Both the position numbers and the translations under genes were made by a program. The notes below the pieces were generated by a model. That model was not told the origin of the DNA. It did not search any database and saw only the letters and a list, made by a program, of their open reading frames with translations. 53,837 nucleotides of DNA from Planctomycetota bacterium (lineage in GTDB: Bacteria > Planctomycetota > UBA11346): contig PLEW01000035.1 in assembly GCA_003136555.1 (NCBI GenBank), positions 919 to 54,755 of the forward strand, given 5' to 3'. Shown one piece after another: positions 45,321-53,837 of this stretch (position 1 is the stretch's first letter; every line of letters starts with the position of its first letter).

Positions 45321-48143
45321 ATGCCGATGATCGCCAGCTGGCGCAGTCACGCCGCATGGGCGTGCCTGGCCATCATCGCCTGCCTGCAGCCATTGGCGGC
45401 GCTCGAGCTGCATGTCGATCCGCAGGGCGACGACCGCGGAGCGGGACGAGCCGACCATCCCTTCGCCTCCATCGCCGCCGCGCAGTCGGCGGCTCGCGCC
45501 GCCCGCATCAAGACCCCGGGTGATGCGATCACCGTGGTGCTCCACCGCGGCATCTACTACCTGGCGCAGCCCCTGGTGCTCGGCGAGGAGGATGCCGGAA
45601 CCGCCAGCGCGCCGACCACCATCCAGGCGGCGGAGGGCGAACAGGCGGTGATCAGCGGCGGCATGCGCCTGGCGCTGAGCTGGAAGCCGTGGCGCGACGG
45701 CATCCTCCAGGCACAGGTGCTTCCAGGCCTCGAGCTCGACCAACTGTTCGTCGATGGCCGGCGTCAACCGATGGCCCGCTATCCCAACGTCGATCCCTCG
45801 GTCGCGCAGTTCAACGGCTTCGCTGCTGACGCCTTCAGCCCGGCCAGGGCGGCCCGCTGGCACGACCCGCGTGGCGGATTCATCCATGTGATGCAAAGCG
45901 CAGAATGGGGCGACTACCATTACCTCATCACCGGCAAGGATGCCGAGAACAGGGTGAGCTACGTCGGCGGTTGGCAGAACAACCGCCAGATCGGCATGCA
46001 CGACCGCTATCGCATGGTCGAGAACATCTTCGAGGAGCTCGATGCCCCCGGCGAGTGGTTCCTCGACACCAAGGCCTCGGTGCTGTATTTCATGCCACCC
46101 GCAGGCGTTGACTGCAGCACCGCGCTCATCGAAGGCGTCCGTTTACGCCAACTGGTGGAACTGCGCGGCATCAGGCAGCGGCCGGTGCGCTTCATCACCC
46201 TGCGTGGCCTGACCTTCCGCCATGCCGAGCGCACCTTCATGGAGACCAAGGAGCCTCTGCTGCGCAGCGACTGGACCATCTTCCGCGGTGCGGCCCTGTT
46301 CTTCACCGGCTGCGAGGACTGCACGGTGAGCGACTGCACCTTCGACCAGCTGGGCGGCAATGCGATCGCCGTAAGCGGTTACAACCGCCGAGTCGCCATA
46401 CGTGGCTGCCGCATCGACCAGGCCGGAGCCAGCGGCGTCGTCTTCCTCGGCGAGCCCAGCGCTGTCCGCAATCCGCTCTTCGAATACGGACGCCGCCAGG
46501 AGCTCTCCGCCATCGACCGCACTCCGGGTCCCAGGAGCGAGGACTATCCTGCCGGCTGCCTGGTCGATGACTGCCTCATCCATGCCACGGGTCGCGTCGA
46601 GAAGCAGACCGCCGGGGTCGAGATCGACATGGCGTCACGCATCACGGTGCGCGATTGCACCATCGATGGCGTGCCGCGCGCCGGGATCAACATCGGCGAT
46701 GGCTGCTGGGGCGGCCATGTCATCGAGGGGTGCGATGTCTTCGATACCGTGCTCGAGACCGGCGACCACGGCTCCTTCAATTCCTGGGGTCGGGACCGCT
46801 GGTGGGGCCTGGGCGGAGCCGATCCCAACACCTTCATCAGCGATGGCCATCAGGATCTGCCACTGCTGGATGCCGTCGAGCCGACCTACCTGCGCAACAA
46901 CCGCTGGCGCTGCGATCATGGCTGGGATATCGATCTCGACGACGGCTCGAGCAATTACCGCATCACCGGCAACCTCTGCCTGCACGGCGGCATCAAGCTG
47001 CGCGAGGGTTTCTTCCGCGTCCTCGACAACAATGTGATGGTGGGGAACTCCTTCCACCCCCATGTCTGGTTCCGCGACAGCGAGGATGAGGTCCGCCACA
47101 ACATCGTGTGGGGGGAGTTCCGCCCCATCGGCATGCCGACACCCTGGGGCCGGGAATGCGATTTCAACCTGATCCACCTGCCCGGGGCGGCCGTGGCTCC
47201 TGCTCTCAGGTTGCAGCGCCAGAGCGGTCGCGATGCCGGATCGCTGCAGGGCGATGCGCATTTCATCGATCCCCAGCACGGCGATTACCGTGTCGCCAGC
47301 GGTTCCCCGGCGCTCTCCGTCGGCTTCGCCAACGTCCCGATGGAGCGCTACGGCGTGCGCTCACCCCGATTGCGCGCCCTCGCCGGCCAACCCCGCCTCC
47401 CGGGCGTCGCCGATGCCGCCGCACCTGCTACTGGCAATCATCGCGATGGCGGCATGGTCGACTGGCTGGGCGCCCGGCTGAAGAACGTCGTTGGTCTGGG
47501 CGAGGTCTCGGCGACCGGACTGCCCGGGGAGACCGGGGTGCTGGTCCTCGACGTCGATGGCGCAGGGCTCGCGGCCACGGCCGGGCTCGCCAAGCTGGAC
47601 GTCATCAGCAAGCTGGATGGCAGAGCGGTCGATACACTCCATGACCTCCTGCGTGCCTATGCCGGATCTGGCGGACACAGCATCACGGTCACCGTATGGC
47701 GCGCCCAGCACGAAGCCGCCATCGAGATCCCCGCCGGCTACAGCACCATGCTCTCGCCGGCGGTTGCCGACAAGCGCGGCGCTGGCGCCAGCCCACGCTA
47801 TGATGCCGAGAAGGATTTCCTCGGCAGCTGGACCAACGCTCACCTCTCGCTGGCGTGGGCCGCCACCCTGCCGGCCGGAGCCTACGACGTCGCGCTGCTG
47901 CTGGCGGCGGAATCAGGCAGTGCCGGCAGCACCTTCCGCGTGGTGGTCGGCAGCGCCGAGCTGACCGGAACGGTCCCCGATAGCGGCGGCTGGGAGAGCT
48001 TCTCCGCCGTCGGTGTCGGATCGCTGACGGTCGCCGGCGTGCAGCAGGTGGTGGAACTGCGTCCGATGGCCATCAGGGGAGCGGCGCTGATGAATCTGCG
48101 CGCGGTCGTCCTCACCAGGCGCAGCGATGGCGTCAGCAAATAG
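45321..48143 (+). CDS. Exported parallel beta-helix enzyme (GH141-like) with C-terminal PDZ domain
   Basis: 940 residues. Signal peptide (about 6-27, LACLQPLAA-like). The next part matches the N-terminus of beta-helix glycan enzymes of the GH141/DUF1565 type: HVDPQGDDRGAGRADHPFASIAAAQ...AITVVLHRGIYYLAQPLVL...AVISGG. Right-handed helix coils follow (about 300-660; CTVSDCTFDQLGGNAI, RVAIRGCRIDQAGASGVV). A PDZ domain (about 720-790: GETGVLVLDV..GLAATAGLAKLDVISKLDGRAV) comes next, then a C-terminal beta-sandwich (about 820-935). GH141 members act on fucosyl or xylan chains; that activity is inferred. The start at 45321 fits the signal peptide; an upstream in-frame ATG (45267) would give a long n-region. 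Confidence 0.78.
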   Translation: MPMIASWRSHAAWACLAIIACLQPLAALELHVDPQGDDRGAGRADHPFASIAAAQSAARAARIKTPGDAITVVLHRGIYYLAQPLVLGEEDAGTASAPTTIQAAEGEQAVISGGMRLALSWKPWRDGILQAQVLPGLELDQLFVDGRRQPMARYPNVDPSVAQFNGFAADAFSPARAARWHDPRGGFIHVMQSAEWGDYHYLITGKDAENRVSYVGGWQNNRQIGMHDRYRMVENIFEELDAPGEWFLDTKASVLYFMPPAGVDCSTALIEGVRLRQLVELRGIRQRPVRFITLRGLTFRHAERTFMETKEPLLRSDWTIFRGAALFFTGCEDCTVSDCTFDQLGGNAIAVSGYNRRVAIRGCRIDQAGASGVVFLGEPSAVRNPLFEYGRRQELSAIDRTPGPRSEDYPAGCLVDDCLIHATGRVEKQTAGVEIDMASRITVRDCTIDGVPRAGINIGDGCWGGHVIEGCDVFDTVLETGDHGSFNSWGRDRWWGLGGADPNTFISDGHQDLPLLDAVEPTYLRNNRWRCDHGWDIDLDDGSSNYRITGNLCLHGGIKLREGFFRVLDNNVMVGNSFHPHVWFRDSEDEVRHNIVWGEFRPIGMPTPWGRECDFNLIHLPGAAVAPALRLQRQSGRDAGSLQGDAHFIDPQHGDYRVASGSPALSVGFANVPMERYGVRSPRLRALAGQPRLPGVADAAAPATGNHRDGGMVDWLGARLKNVVGLGEVSATGLPGETGVLVLDVDGAGLAATAGLAKLDVISKLDGRAVDTLHDLLRAYAGSGGHSITVTVWRAQHEAAIEIPAGYSTMLSPAVADKRGAGASPRYDAEKDFLGSWTNAHLSLAWAATLPAGAYDVALLLAAESGSAGSTFRVVVGSAELTGTVPDSGGWESFSAVGVGSLTVAGVQQVVELRPMAIRGAALMNLRAVVLTRRSDGVSK

Positions 48144-48484
48144 CTCCTGGGCGTGAGGCCAAGGCAGGATGCGTGCGGTAAGCCGTGGTCAGGTGATGGA
48201 CGAGCGGGTCTGCCTGACCACGCCCCGCGACGAGGGCTCATTGATAGCCGACGGCGATCACGGCGACAGGATGCCGGCGACCATCCAGAGCATGGCTGCC
48301 ACGCGGGTGAACGGCTGTCTGGAGCAGGTCGCCATGACCAATGACTTCGATGCCTACCAGGAGGGGGTGCTGATCCGAGGGCGGGGCGGGCTTCCGCGGC
48401 TCCGCCAAACGCCCGACTTCTGATGATCGGCTGCCACGCAGGTTCGCCCCTTTTGCCGAGCATGCTCCGACGAGTGCGCACTGC
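48144..48484. other. Intergenic stretch without a supported gene
   Basis: An 84-codon plus frame (48169-48423) is open but shows no signal, motif or ribosome site. Overlapping minus frames are equally long. No terminator hairpin or repeat is evident. Confidence 0.5.
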
Positions 48485-48745
48485 TCATGTCGAAATCCGG
48501 GCAGTCCTTCCGGGTTTGATCGCAGGGGTTCCGACATTGATGACGTAGAGCTCCAGGCCCAAGCCGGCGAGGAGGAGATGGACATTCCTGAGGGTGGGAT
48601 TGGACTTTTGCTTGAGCAGGATCTGGATGCTGCGCAAGGGGATTCCGGTCGCCTTGGAGATCTGGTAGGCGTTGGTCTTCTGGACAGCGACCGCATCGTG
48701 GATGCAGGTCAGCAGTGAAATCACCAAATGGGCGTCCTGTGCCAT
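48485..48745 (-). CDS. Small XRE-like helix-turn-helix protein
   Basis: 86 residues. A short N-terminal helix, then QISKATGIPLRSIQILLKQKSNPTLRNVHLLLAGLGLELYV, which is an XRE-type helix-turn-helix: recognition helix with IPLRSIQILL, a turn and the ordered L..LLAGLGLEL helix. Sequence and size resemble antitoxin or phage-type regulators, but no toxin partner is next to it. An in-frame start at 48745 is used. Upstream are a candidate -10 and an inverted repeat. It sits in an otherwise poorly coding 1.5-kb stretch. Confidence 0.6.
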   Translation of the reverse strand: MAQDAHLVISLLTCIHDAVAVQKTNAYQISKATGIPLRSIQILLKQKSNPTLRNVHLLLAGLGLELYVINVGTPAIKPGRTARIST

Positions 48746-48773
48746 GGCTCGCCACTGTACTCCATCAGCGGGA

Positions 48774-48843
48774 AATATAGCTACGACAAAGTAGCATGCC
48801 TAAAGGTGGCGATTCCCGTCTCCTGGGGGATTTCAGCTACGAC
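48774..48843 (-). promoter_or_regulatory. Candidate promoter and repeated AGCTACGAC site before the HTH gene
   Basis: Minus-strand TATATT (48774-48779) lies 29 nt before the start codon. GCTAC and GTAGC (48780-48784, 48791-48795) are inverted arms around 6 nt, touching that -10. AGCTACGAC occurs twice as a direct repeat, at 48779-48787 and 48835-48843. Position and spacing suit an operator for autoregulation by the HTH protein; no -35 is convincing. Confidence 0.35.
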
Positions 48844-48845
48844 GT

Positions 48846-49656
48846 GATGAGGGTTAATGGGCATCCTGCCCGTCTCGATAACGGGTGCGACTGCAGCCAA
48901 TTGGATCGGGCGGGCCGCTCGATCAGCGCCGAGTGCAGCAGCCAAGTATCGCAGATGCTTCCAGCAGGCTCATCCGGGGAAACGCGATCTGCGACAAGAG
49001 AGCATGAGCACATTCCCTTATTGACTTCCTTGGACCTGAATTGCGTGGGAATGATCCACGCGGCGGATGCTCCATGTTGGGCATCAACAATGATCATCTC
49101 CTGACTTCACCTCACGCTACCGCCACCATCCGCCAGATGTCTCACTGGCATAGAGCGGATGCACCGGACATCTCCACGTAGTATGATTTGGTGGCTGAGG
49201 CCTTCGGCGCTTGCCCGGGTTCCCGATACCGACATCGAAGTGGTACGGGTAGTCTTCTCGGCCATGTCAGCACGCCTGGCAGGACATCGTTCCTTGGAGG
49301 AGAACATCCTCCTTCCCGCTGCAATCGCGGCCGAAGAGCAGCTGAGCGCCAGAAGCTCCTCCCGGCGCTTCAAGCGCATCTGAGCGAATGTACGCAGACA
49401 TCGCGACTGTTCCCTCTTACTCCATCCTTGGTCAAAATTTCCGGGACCGGGAATCGATCCCCGATGACCTTGCGGTCAGGTGATGTTCAATCGACGACGA
49501 GGAGTTTTCCCTGGCTGCCATAGGGTGGCAGGGATGGGCCCGGGAGGGCACGGAGGAGCCCGATGACGTGCAGAACGCATCAGCCTCAACCCAGCGTCGC
49601 AATGAGGGCATGGTCCAAGTCGCTGGAGTCCATGATGCGACCGGACCGACCGGGGA
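48846..49656. other. Poorly coding intergenic stretch
   Basis: About 800 bp with only short frames on both strands, none with a signal, motif or ribosome site. Two small hairpins stand near its right end: GGGA-ATCGAT-CCCC (49450-49462 region) and TGACC-TTGC-GGTCA (49465-49478). It looks like decayed or non-coding DNA; no transposase remnant was recognised. Confidence 0.45.
49465..49478 (-). other. Hairpin with GNRA tetraloop, 3' of the ThuA operon
   Basis: On the minus strand TGACC-GCAA-GGTCA is a perfect 5-bp stem with a GNRA-type loop. It lies about 180 nt past the ThuA stop and next to a second near-palindrome. It may be part of a structured 3' RNA or coincidence; there is no T-tract. Confidence 0.3.
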
Positions 49657-50514
49657 TCACCGATACAAGAGTCGTCCAAAGTCGCCTCGACGTGTCAGGT
49701 GCAGGTCGATGGCTGCGTCATCCATCACGCAGGGCGCACCGCCCGGGGGAATTGCCACATCGGCGCTCCACAGCACGCCATTGGTCACCAATTGACGCAC
49801 GCCGGCACGCTTCCAGGCATCGTGCCCGTCCAGGCCGGTGAAGGCGAAGGAGCGTCCGCCAGTCGGCCGCTCATATCCCCAGCTGGTGATGGCGCCGTTT
49901 CCTGCCGAGGGGCTACCTTGGGCGCTCTTGCTCGACCACACGAGGGGGGTGATGCCTTGCAGCCCCGTCGCAAACCGCAGATCGCACAGCCACCCATCGT
50001 TGATCGACCAGGGCGTCACGCCGCTGGTCAGAGCATGTGCCGGGAATTCGCTGTGGCTGCTCGCCCAATGGCCGCGGGATGATACGGCCGGATCATAGCT
50101 GCCGCCCATCCAGCGGATGGCTCGCGAGACATGTTCCGCTGGGTGATCGATCGCCTGATGGATCAGGACCAGGCCGACGCCACGTGCGACCAAGGCGTCG
50201 ATGGCCGCTATGCGCTCGGGATTCTTGAGGTACGGCTGCTTGCCGCCCCCATCGCAGTAGAACACCACGCTCTGCGCATGCTCCAGCTCGTGTTCATCCG
50301 CCGGCCAGCCGCTCTTCGACATGGTCACGTGAACGCCTGGCGTCTGCACCAGGCAATCGTGCAGCACCAGGATGCCTCCCTGGTAGTCATGATGGCCCAC
50401 ATGATCGATCGGCTGCATGGTGCCGGCCAGCAGCAGGATGTTGACGTCCTGCGCGCTCAGCCCCCGCACAGCCAGGATGAGAAGCAGGGCAACGGCATGT
50501 GCGCGGATGGTCAT
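49657..50514 (-). CDS. ThuA-like domain protein, exported
   Basis: 285 residues. Signal peptide (about 1-21, ending GLSA). The body follows the ThuA/DUF1080-associated class I glutamine-amidotransferase-like pattern: VNILLLAGTMQPIDHVGHHDYQGGILVLHDCL, SVVFYCDGG, IAAIDALVARGVGLVLIHQAIDHP, and C-terminal FAFTGLDGHDAWKRAGVRQLVTNGVLWSADV, as in PVC ThuA proteins. Trehalose-related use was proposed for ThuA in rhizobia; the role here is unknown. It is the third gene of a minus-strand run with DUF1549/1553 and DUF1501. Confidence 0.85.
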   Translation of the reverse strand: MTIRAHAVALLLILAVRGLSAQDVNILLLAGTMQPIDHVGHHDYQGGILVLHDCLVQTPGVHVTMSKSGWPADEHELEHAQSVVFYCDGGGKQPYLKNPERIAAIDALVARGVGLVLIHQAIDHPAEHVSRAIRWMGGSYDPAVSSRGHWASSHSEFPAHALTSGVTPWSINDGWLCDLRFATGLQGITPLVWSSKSAQGSPSAGNGAITSWGYERPTGGRSFAFTGLDGHDAWKRAGVRQLVTNGVLWSADVAIPPGGAPCVMDDAAIDLHLTRRGDFGRLLYR

Positions 50515-50581
50515 CGGAAGGATCCGGTGGTGACGATGGGTGAGGAATTCCGTGCCGTAATCGCGGCGCTAAGCGATGCAT

Positions 50582-51997
50582 TCACGACAGCATCTCATGC
50601 ACAACCTGGCCAGAGACATCAGTAAGGCGGTAGTCGCGTCCGGCATGGCGGAACGTGAGGCGTTCGTGATCGATGCCCAGCTGATAGAGCAGTGTCGCGT
50701 GCAGATCATGCATGTGAACCTTGTCCTCGACGGCGTAATGCCCGAATTCATCGGTCGCGCCATGGGCGTAGCCGCGCTTGAAGCCGCCGCCGGCGACCCA
50801 CATGGTGAAGCCGCTGGGATTATGGTCGCGACCAGAGCCGTTGTTTTCAGCGTATGGAGTTCGGCCGAATTCGCTGCCCCACCAGACGATGGTGTCATCC
50901 AGCAGGCCGCGCGCCTTGAGATCAGCGAGCAGGGCCGCGACCGGCTGATCGGTGGCTGCCGCATGATCGGCATGGCGTGGCATGTCGCTGTGCTGATCCC
51001 ACGCCGGGTTGCTCGAGCTGTTGACATTATAGTTGACCTGCACGAAGCGCACGCCGGCCTCGCTGAGCTGGCGTGCCATCAGGCATTTGCGCGCAAAGTC
51101 GTCAGTCTGCTTCTTGTCGATCCCGTAGAGGTCGCGAGTAGACTGCGATTCGCGGGTGGAATCGACGACCGAGGGGGCCTGCGTCTGCATGCGCCAGCCG
51201 AGTTCGTAGCTGCTGACCAGCGCCTCCATTTCCTGCTCCCCGGGAGCATGCTGCAGCTGAGCGCCGTTGAGTGCCTGCTGCAGATCGAATTCCTGCCGCG
51301 CCAGGGCGGGTGGACGGCCTGGGGTGATGTTTCCAAATGCCAGTTCACGAGCCGGCATCCCGGCACGTCCGATGGCGGTGCCCTGGTACACGGCTGGCAG
51401 GAAGGCGCTGCCATAATTGCGCGGTCCGCCGTTGCCGAGCGATGGGCCGATGCTGACGAACCCCGGAAGATTGCTGTTCTCGCTGCCGAGGCCGTAGAGC
51501 AGCCACGAGCCCATGGAAGGACGCTGGAAATTTGTCGCTCCGGTGTGCAGGAACAATGTCGCTGGACCATGCGATACGCCTTCGGTGTGCAGCGAACGGA
51601 TGACGCACAGGTCATCCATGTGCTTTGCGATGTTGGGAAACAGCTCAGAGGCCCACAGTCCGCTCTGACCGCGTTGCTTGAACTCCCACAACGGCTTCAT
51701 CACCCGCCTATTGGCACCGGTTCCACCGCGCTGGATCGCGCGTTCATCGGCGAAATCGATCATGCGGCCGTCCTGCTTCACCAGCTCCGGCTTCCAGTCG
51801 AAGCTGTCGACTTGGCTGACGCCTCCGGCCATGAACAGGAAGATCACGCGCTTGGCCTTGGCCGGATGGTGCAGCGTCGTCAGCGTGCCGTCGGAAGCCG
51901 GGAGCAGGCTGGAGGTGAGGCCGGCAAGCGCGAGTCCGCCAAAGCCGCAGGCGAGATGGTGCAGCAGGCGACGACGGGTGAGCGGTGCGTGATTCAT
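50582..51997 (-). CDS. DUF1501 family protein, Tat-exported
   Basis: 471 residues. A twin-arginine-type signal (TRRRLLHHLACGFGGLALAG) starts at residue 8. The rest is the classic DUF1501 pattern: KAKRVIFLFMAGGVSQVDSFDWKPEL, LFPNIAKHMDDLCVIRSLHTEGVSHGPA, GSWLLYGLGSENSNLPGFVSI, and near the C-terminus a DTIVWWGSEFGRTPYAENNGSGRDH segment. DUF1501 proteins belong to the alkaline-phosphatase/sulfatase-like superfamily and nearly always follow a DUF1549/DUF1553 gene in planctomycetes. Export and partner are seen; the substrate is unknown. Start ATG at 51997 is 34 nt after the upstream gene's stop. Confidence 0.93.
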   Translation of the reverse strand: MNHAPLTRRRLLHHLACGFGGLALAGLTSSLLPASDGTLTTLHHPAKAKRVIFLFMAGGVSQVDSFDWKPELVKQDGRMIDFADERAIQRGGTGANRRVMKPLWEFKQRGQSGLWASELFPNIAKHMDDLCVIRSLHTEGVSHGPATLFLHTGATNFQRPSMGSWLLYGLGSENSNLPGFVSIGPSLGNGGPRNYGSAFLPAVYQGTAIGRAGMPARELAFGNITPGRPPALARQEFDLQQALNGAQLQHAPGEQEMEALVSSYELGWRMQTQAPSVVDSTRESQSTRDLYGIDKKQTDDFARKCLMARQLSEAGVRFVQVNYNVNSSSNPAWDQHSDMPRHADHAAATDQPVAALLADLKARGLLDDTIVWWGSEFGRTPYAENNGSGRDHNPSGFTMWVAGGGFKRGYAHGATDEFGHYAVEDKVHMHDLHATLLYQLGIDHERLTFRHAGRDYRLTDVSGQVVHEMLS

Positions 51998-52031
51998 GGC
52001 GTGGTATCCACCTGGGTGTGTTCGCGTCAAT

Positions 52032-53837
52032 TCAATCGAGGTATCGGAAGGCCAGCGAGCCAAAGAGGGATTGGACGATCATCGCCCAGGCCTCCTCCTC
52101 AGCTGCGCCGCTCTGCAGCACCTGGGTGCAGGCGGCGGCTTCGGCTGTCAGGGGTGGACGGCCCAGGCAGCTGACGAAGATCTGGGTGAGGCGCGCAGCG
52201 GGGCTGACGTGCTGCGACAGAAGGCCCTTGGCGGCAAGGCGCGCCTGCTCGATCACGAACGGGTTGTTCATGAAGTAGAGCGCCTGCGGCGCCACCGTGC
52301 TCGTATGCCGTTGGCCCTGGGTGCTGTTGATGTCGCTGAAGTCGAACAGCGCGAAAATCTCCAGGCGATTATTGCGGAACGCCGGTGCGTACAGGCTGCG
52401 GCGAACGTCGCTGAACTGGTAGCCGAACTCCACCGACGAGGCGGCGACGCTATCGGACGCTGCGCTGATTGCGCCATGGATGTTCGGACCGCCGACCGTA
52501 CGATCGAGCGCACCGCTGACCGCCAGCATCGCGTCGCGCAGCTGCTCGGCATCCAGGCGTTGCCGCCAGGCATGCGAGAGCCAGCGGTTGTCGGGATCAT
52601 CCGGCGCCGTTGCGACCGCCAGCTGCCAGGTGCGCGAGCGGATGATCTCGCGGATGAGCGACTGCGCATTCCACTTCTCACGCTGGAAGCGCTGCGCCAG
52701 GTAATCGAGCAATTCGGGATGGCTGGGCGCTTCACCGGTGGTGCCGAAATTGTCGGGGGTGCGCACCAGCCCCTGCCCGAACAGCCACCCCCACACTCGG
52801 TTCACCATCACGCGCGCCGCCAGCGGATCGGTGCTGCCGACCATCCACTCGGCCAGCTCTCGCCGACCGCTCTGCGCTGCCGGCAGGGACACGCTTGACT
52901 GGCTCAGGATGCTCAGGAATCCTCGCGGAATCACCGCCCCCTGCTGATGCACATCGCCGCGGATGCGGATGGCAGTGTCGGCGATGGCGTCCTCGTCATG
53001 CACGCACATCGCCAGTGGACGGCTTTCCTTGATGGGACTCAGCTTGGCGATCAGCTGTTCCAGGCTGCTGATCTCATTGCGCAGGGCGCTGCCGGCCGTC
53101 GTGTCGGTGGTGCCGGGAGTGGCGGTCGCGATCAAGTCTTGGGGCGGGCTGCCCACCGGCAGGAACTGCACCAGATCGGCGGTGACGATGCCGGTCGTGC
53201 CTTCATTCGAAACGATGACGTAGCTGTCGCCATCCTGCTCGAATTGAAATGTCCCGAGTGACACGAAGCGACCTTCGATGTCGGGTTCCTTGGTTTCATC
53301 CACGTAGACCGTCACTTCCCCCATGGCATTGAAGATATGCACCGGCACGTGGGTCGATCGCCCGGCCAACGCGGGGTAGGCGAAGCGCACCTCGTATCGG
53401 CCGGAGTTCGGCAGGCGCGGGGTGAAGGACAGCGACTTGGCGCCCTTGTCCTTGCCGTCATCATGCAGGTAGCCGATGCCGAAGAAATGCGGCGAGTGCG
53501 TCGATTTCTTCCATACCCCGACCATCCTGGCCTGCTCGTCGTCTATGACCACGCCCGCCAGCTCGCTCACGGGAATCGGCTGATCGGTCTTCTTGGCCAG
53601 GCCGGATGCCGCGTCCTTGAGCTTGGCCAGCTCGTTCTTCGCAGCCTTCAATCGCTTTTGCGCCGCATCGAGCTGCGCTTCGGCAGCGGCGATTCGTTCC
53701 TCCTCGGCAGCCGCGAGCGGCAGCGGTGCATCGATCCAGCGCACCACGTTGTCGGTGTAATTGGACAGCGTGCGGGTCGATGCGAAGATGCCAGCGAGGG
53801 CGTAGTAGTCGCGTTGCAGGATGGGGTCGAACTTGTG
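52032..53837 (-). CDS. DUF1549/DUF1553 (PSD) protein with golvesin-like domain, truncated at the window edge
   Basis: The frame runs to the right edge, so the N-terminal part is missing (about 601 residues seen). The first visible residues, HKFDPILQRDYYALAGIFAST, are the end of the DUF1549 domain. A coiled coil follows (53.73-53.6 kb; AEEERIAAAEAQLDAAQKRL), then a golvesin-type beta-sandwich (VVIDDEQARMVGVW..., FTPRLPNSGRYEVRF, VIVSNEGTTGIVTADLVQFLP), and a DUF1553 domain (ELAEWMVGSTDPLAARVMVNRVWGWLFGQGLVRTPDNFGTTGEAPSHPELLDYLA). These domains are typical of planctomycete cytochrome/PSD proteins paired with DUF1501. The start lies outside the window. Confidence 0.93.
   Translation of the reverse strand, partial: HKFDPILQRDYYALAGIFASTRTLSNYTDNVVRWIDAPLPLAAAEEERIAAAEAQLDAAQKRLKAAKNELAKLKDAASGLAKKTDQPIPVSELAGVVIDDEQARMVGVWKKSTHSPHFFGIGYLHDDGKDKGAKSLSFTPRLPNSGRYEVRFAYPALAGRSTHVPVHIFNAMGEVTVYVDETKEPDIEGRFVSLGTFQFEQDGDSYVIVSNEGTTGIVTADLVQFLPVGSPPQDLIATATPGTTDTTAGSALRNEISSLEQLIAKLSPIKESRPLAMCVHDEDAIADTAIRIRGDVHQQGAVIPRGFLSILSQSSVSLPAAQSGRRELAEWMVGSTDPLAARVMVNRVWGWLFGQGLVRTPDNFGTTGEAPSHPELLDYLAQRFQREKWNAQSLIREIIRSRTWQLAVATAPDDPDNRWLSHAWRQRLDAEQLRDAMLAVSGALDRTVGGPNIHGAISAASDSVAASSVEFGYQFSDVRRSLYAPAFRNNRLEIFALFDFSDINSTQGQRHTSTVAPQALYFMNNPFVIEQARLAAKGLLSQHVSPAARLTQIFVSCLGRPPLTAEAAACTQVLQSGAAEEEAWAMIVQSLFGSLAFRYLD

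Noticed and set aside
45065-45322. 85-codon minus frame between the two large glycan genes
   Set aside because: No ribosome site, no signal or family motif, and composition typical of an intergenic frame.
49441-49490. tRNA-like remnant on the minus strand (T-arm-like ATCGATT loop and an anticodon-arm-like hairpin)
   Set aside because: The T-stem has a mismatch, the anticodon loop lacks the usual T at position 33, and no D-arm or 5' acceptor strand is present.

Overview
The window is about 54 kb of GC-rich DNA with short gaps between genes, from a Gram-negative bacterium that is probably a member of the PVC superphylum, most likely Planctomycetota. The evidence is the DUF1549/DUF1553 + DUF1501 + ThuA cluster at the right end, a HEAT-repeat protein with a C-terminal CxxCH haem domain at the left end, zinc-ribbon Ser/Thr kinases (one with a long leucine-rich sensor part), and large prepilin-like proteins of a kind common in this group. 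No rRNA, tRNA or CRISPR was found, and nothing identifies the genus.

Layout, left to right. 0-4.8 kb: a truncated haem-binding HEAT protein and a membrane hybrid histidine kinase. 4.8-8.9 kb: diaminopimelate decarboxylase (minus) divergent from an XPB-type helicase followed by a DUF790/Bax1-type nuclease. 8.9-13.35 kb: an exported DcrB/PsbP-like protein, an unknown protein, and a large U32 (RlhA-like) enzyme. 13.36-16.5 kb (minus): dnaA and a PilM-type pilus assembly protein. 16.6-18.5 kb: a metallo-beta-lactamase-fold hydrolase and a tandem-HTH protein. 18.6-21.2 kb (minus): an ABC ATPase, an exported YXWGXW protein and a hexose-6-phosphate 1-epimerase homologue. 21.4-26.9 kb: two zinc-ribbon Ser/Thr kinases flanking an unknown protein. 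27-29.3 kb (minus): a CstA-type transporter with its YbdD partner. 29.4-31.7 kb: small genes and an LpxR-like outer-membrane protein. 31.8-36.1 kb (minus): three overlapping or closely packed prepilin-class genes with an inverted-repeat-rich upstream region. 36.4-40.7 kb (minus): an ABC-2 exporter pair and a denD plus beta-hydroxyacid dehydrogenase pair. 40.8-48.1 kb: two large exported carbohydrate-active proteins, transcribed divergently. 48.1-49.7 kb: a poorly coding stretch holding one small HTH gene. 49.7 kb to the end (minus): ThuA, DUF1501 and DUF1549/1553 genes.

The gene content suggests a heterotrophic polysaccharide degrader: large secreted glycan-active proteins, PVC-type DUF1501/DUF1553 genes, acid-sugar dehydrogenases and a peptide/pyruvate-type importer, controlled by kinases and a hybrid two-component sensor. 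The most unusual part is the bacterial helicase-nuclease pair resembling the archaeal XPB-Bax1 repair machine. Other points worth attention are the DnaA with an altered Walker B, the beta-helix enzyme fused to a PDZ domain, the LpxR-like protein, and the prepilin operon with no secretion ATPase nearby. Gene calls rest on reading the translations; no database search was run.
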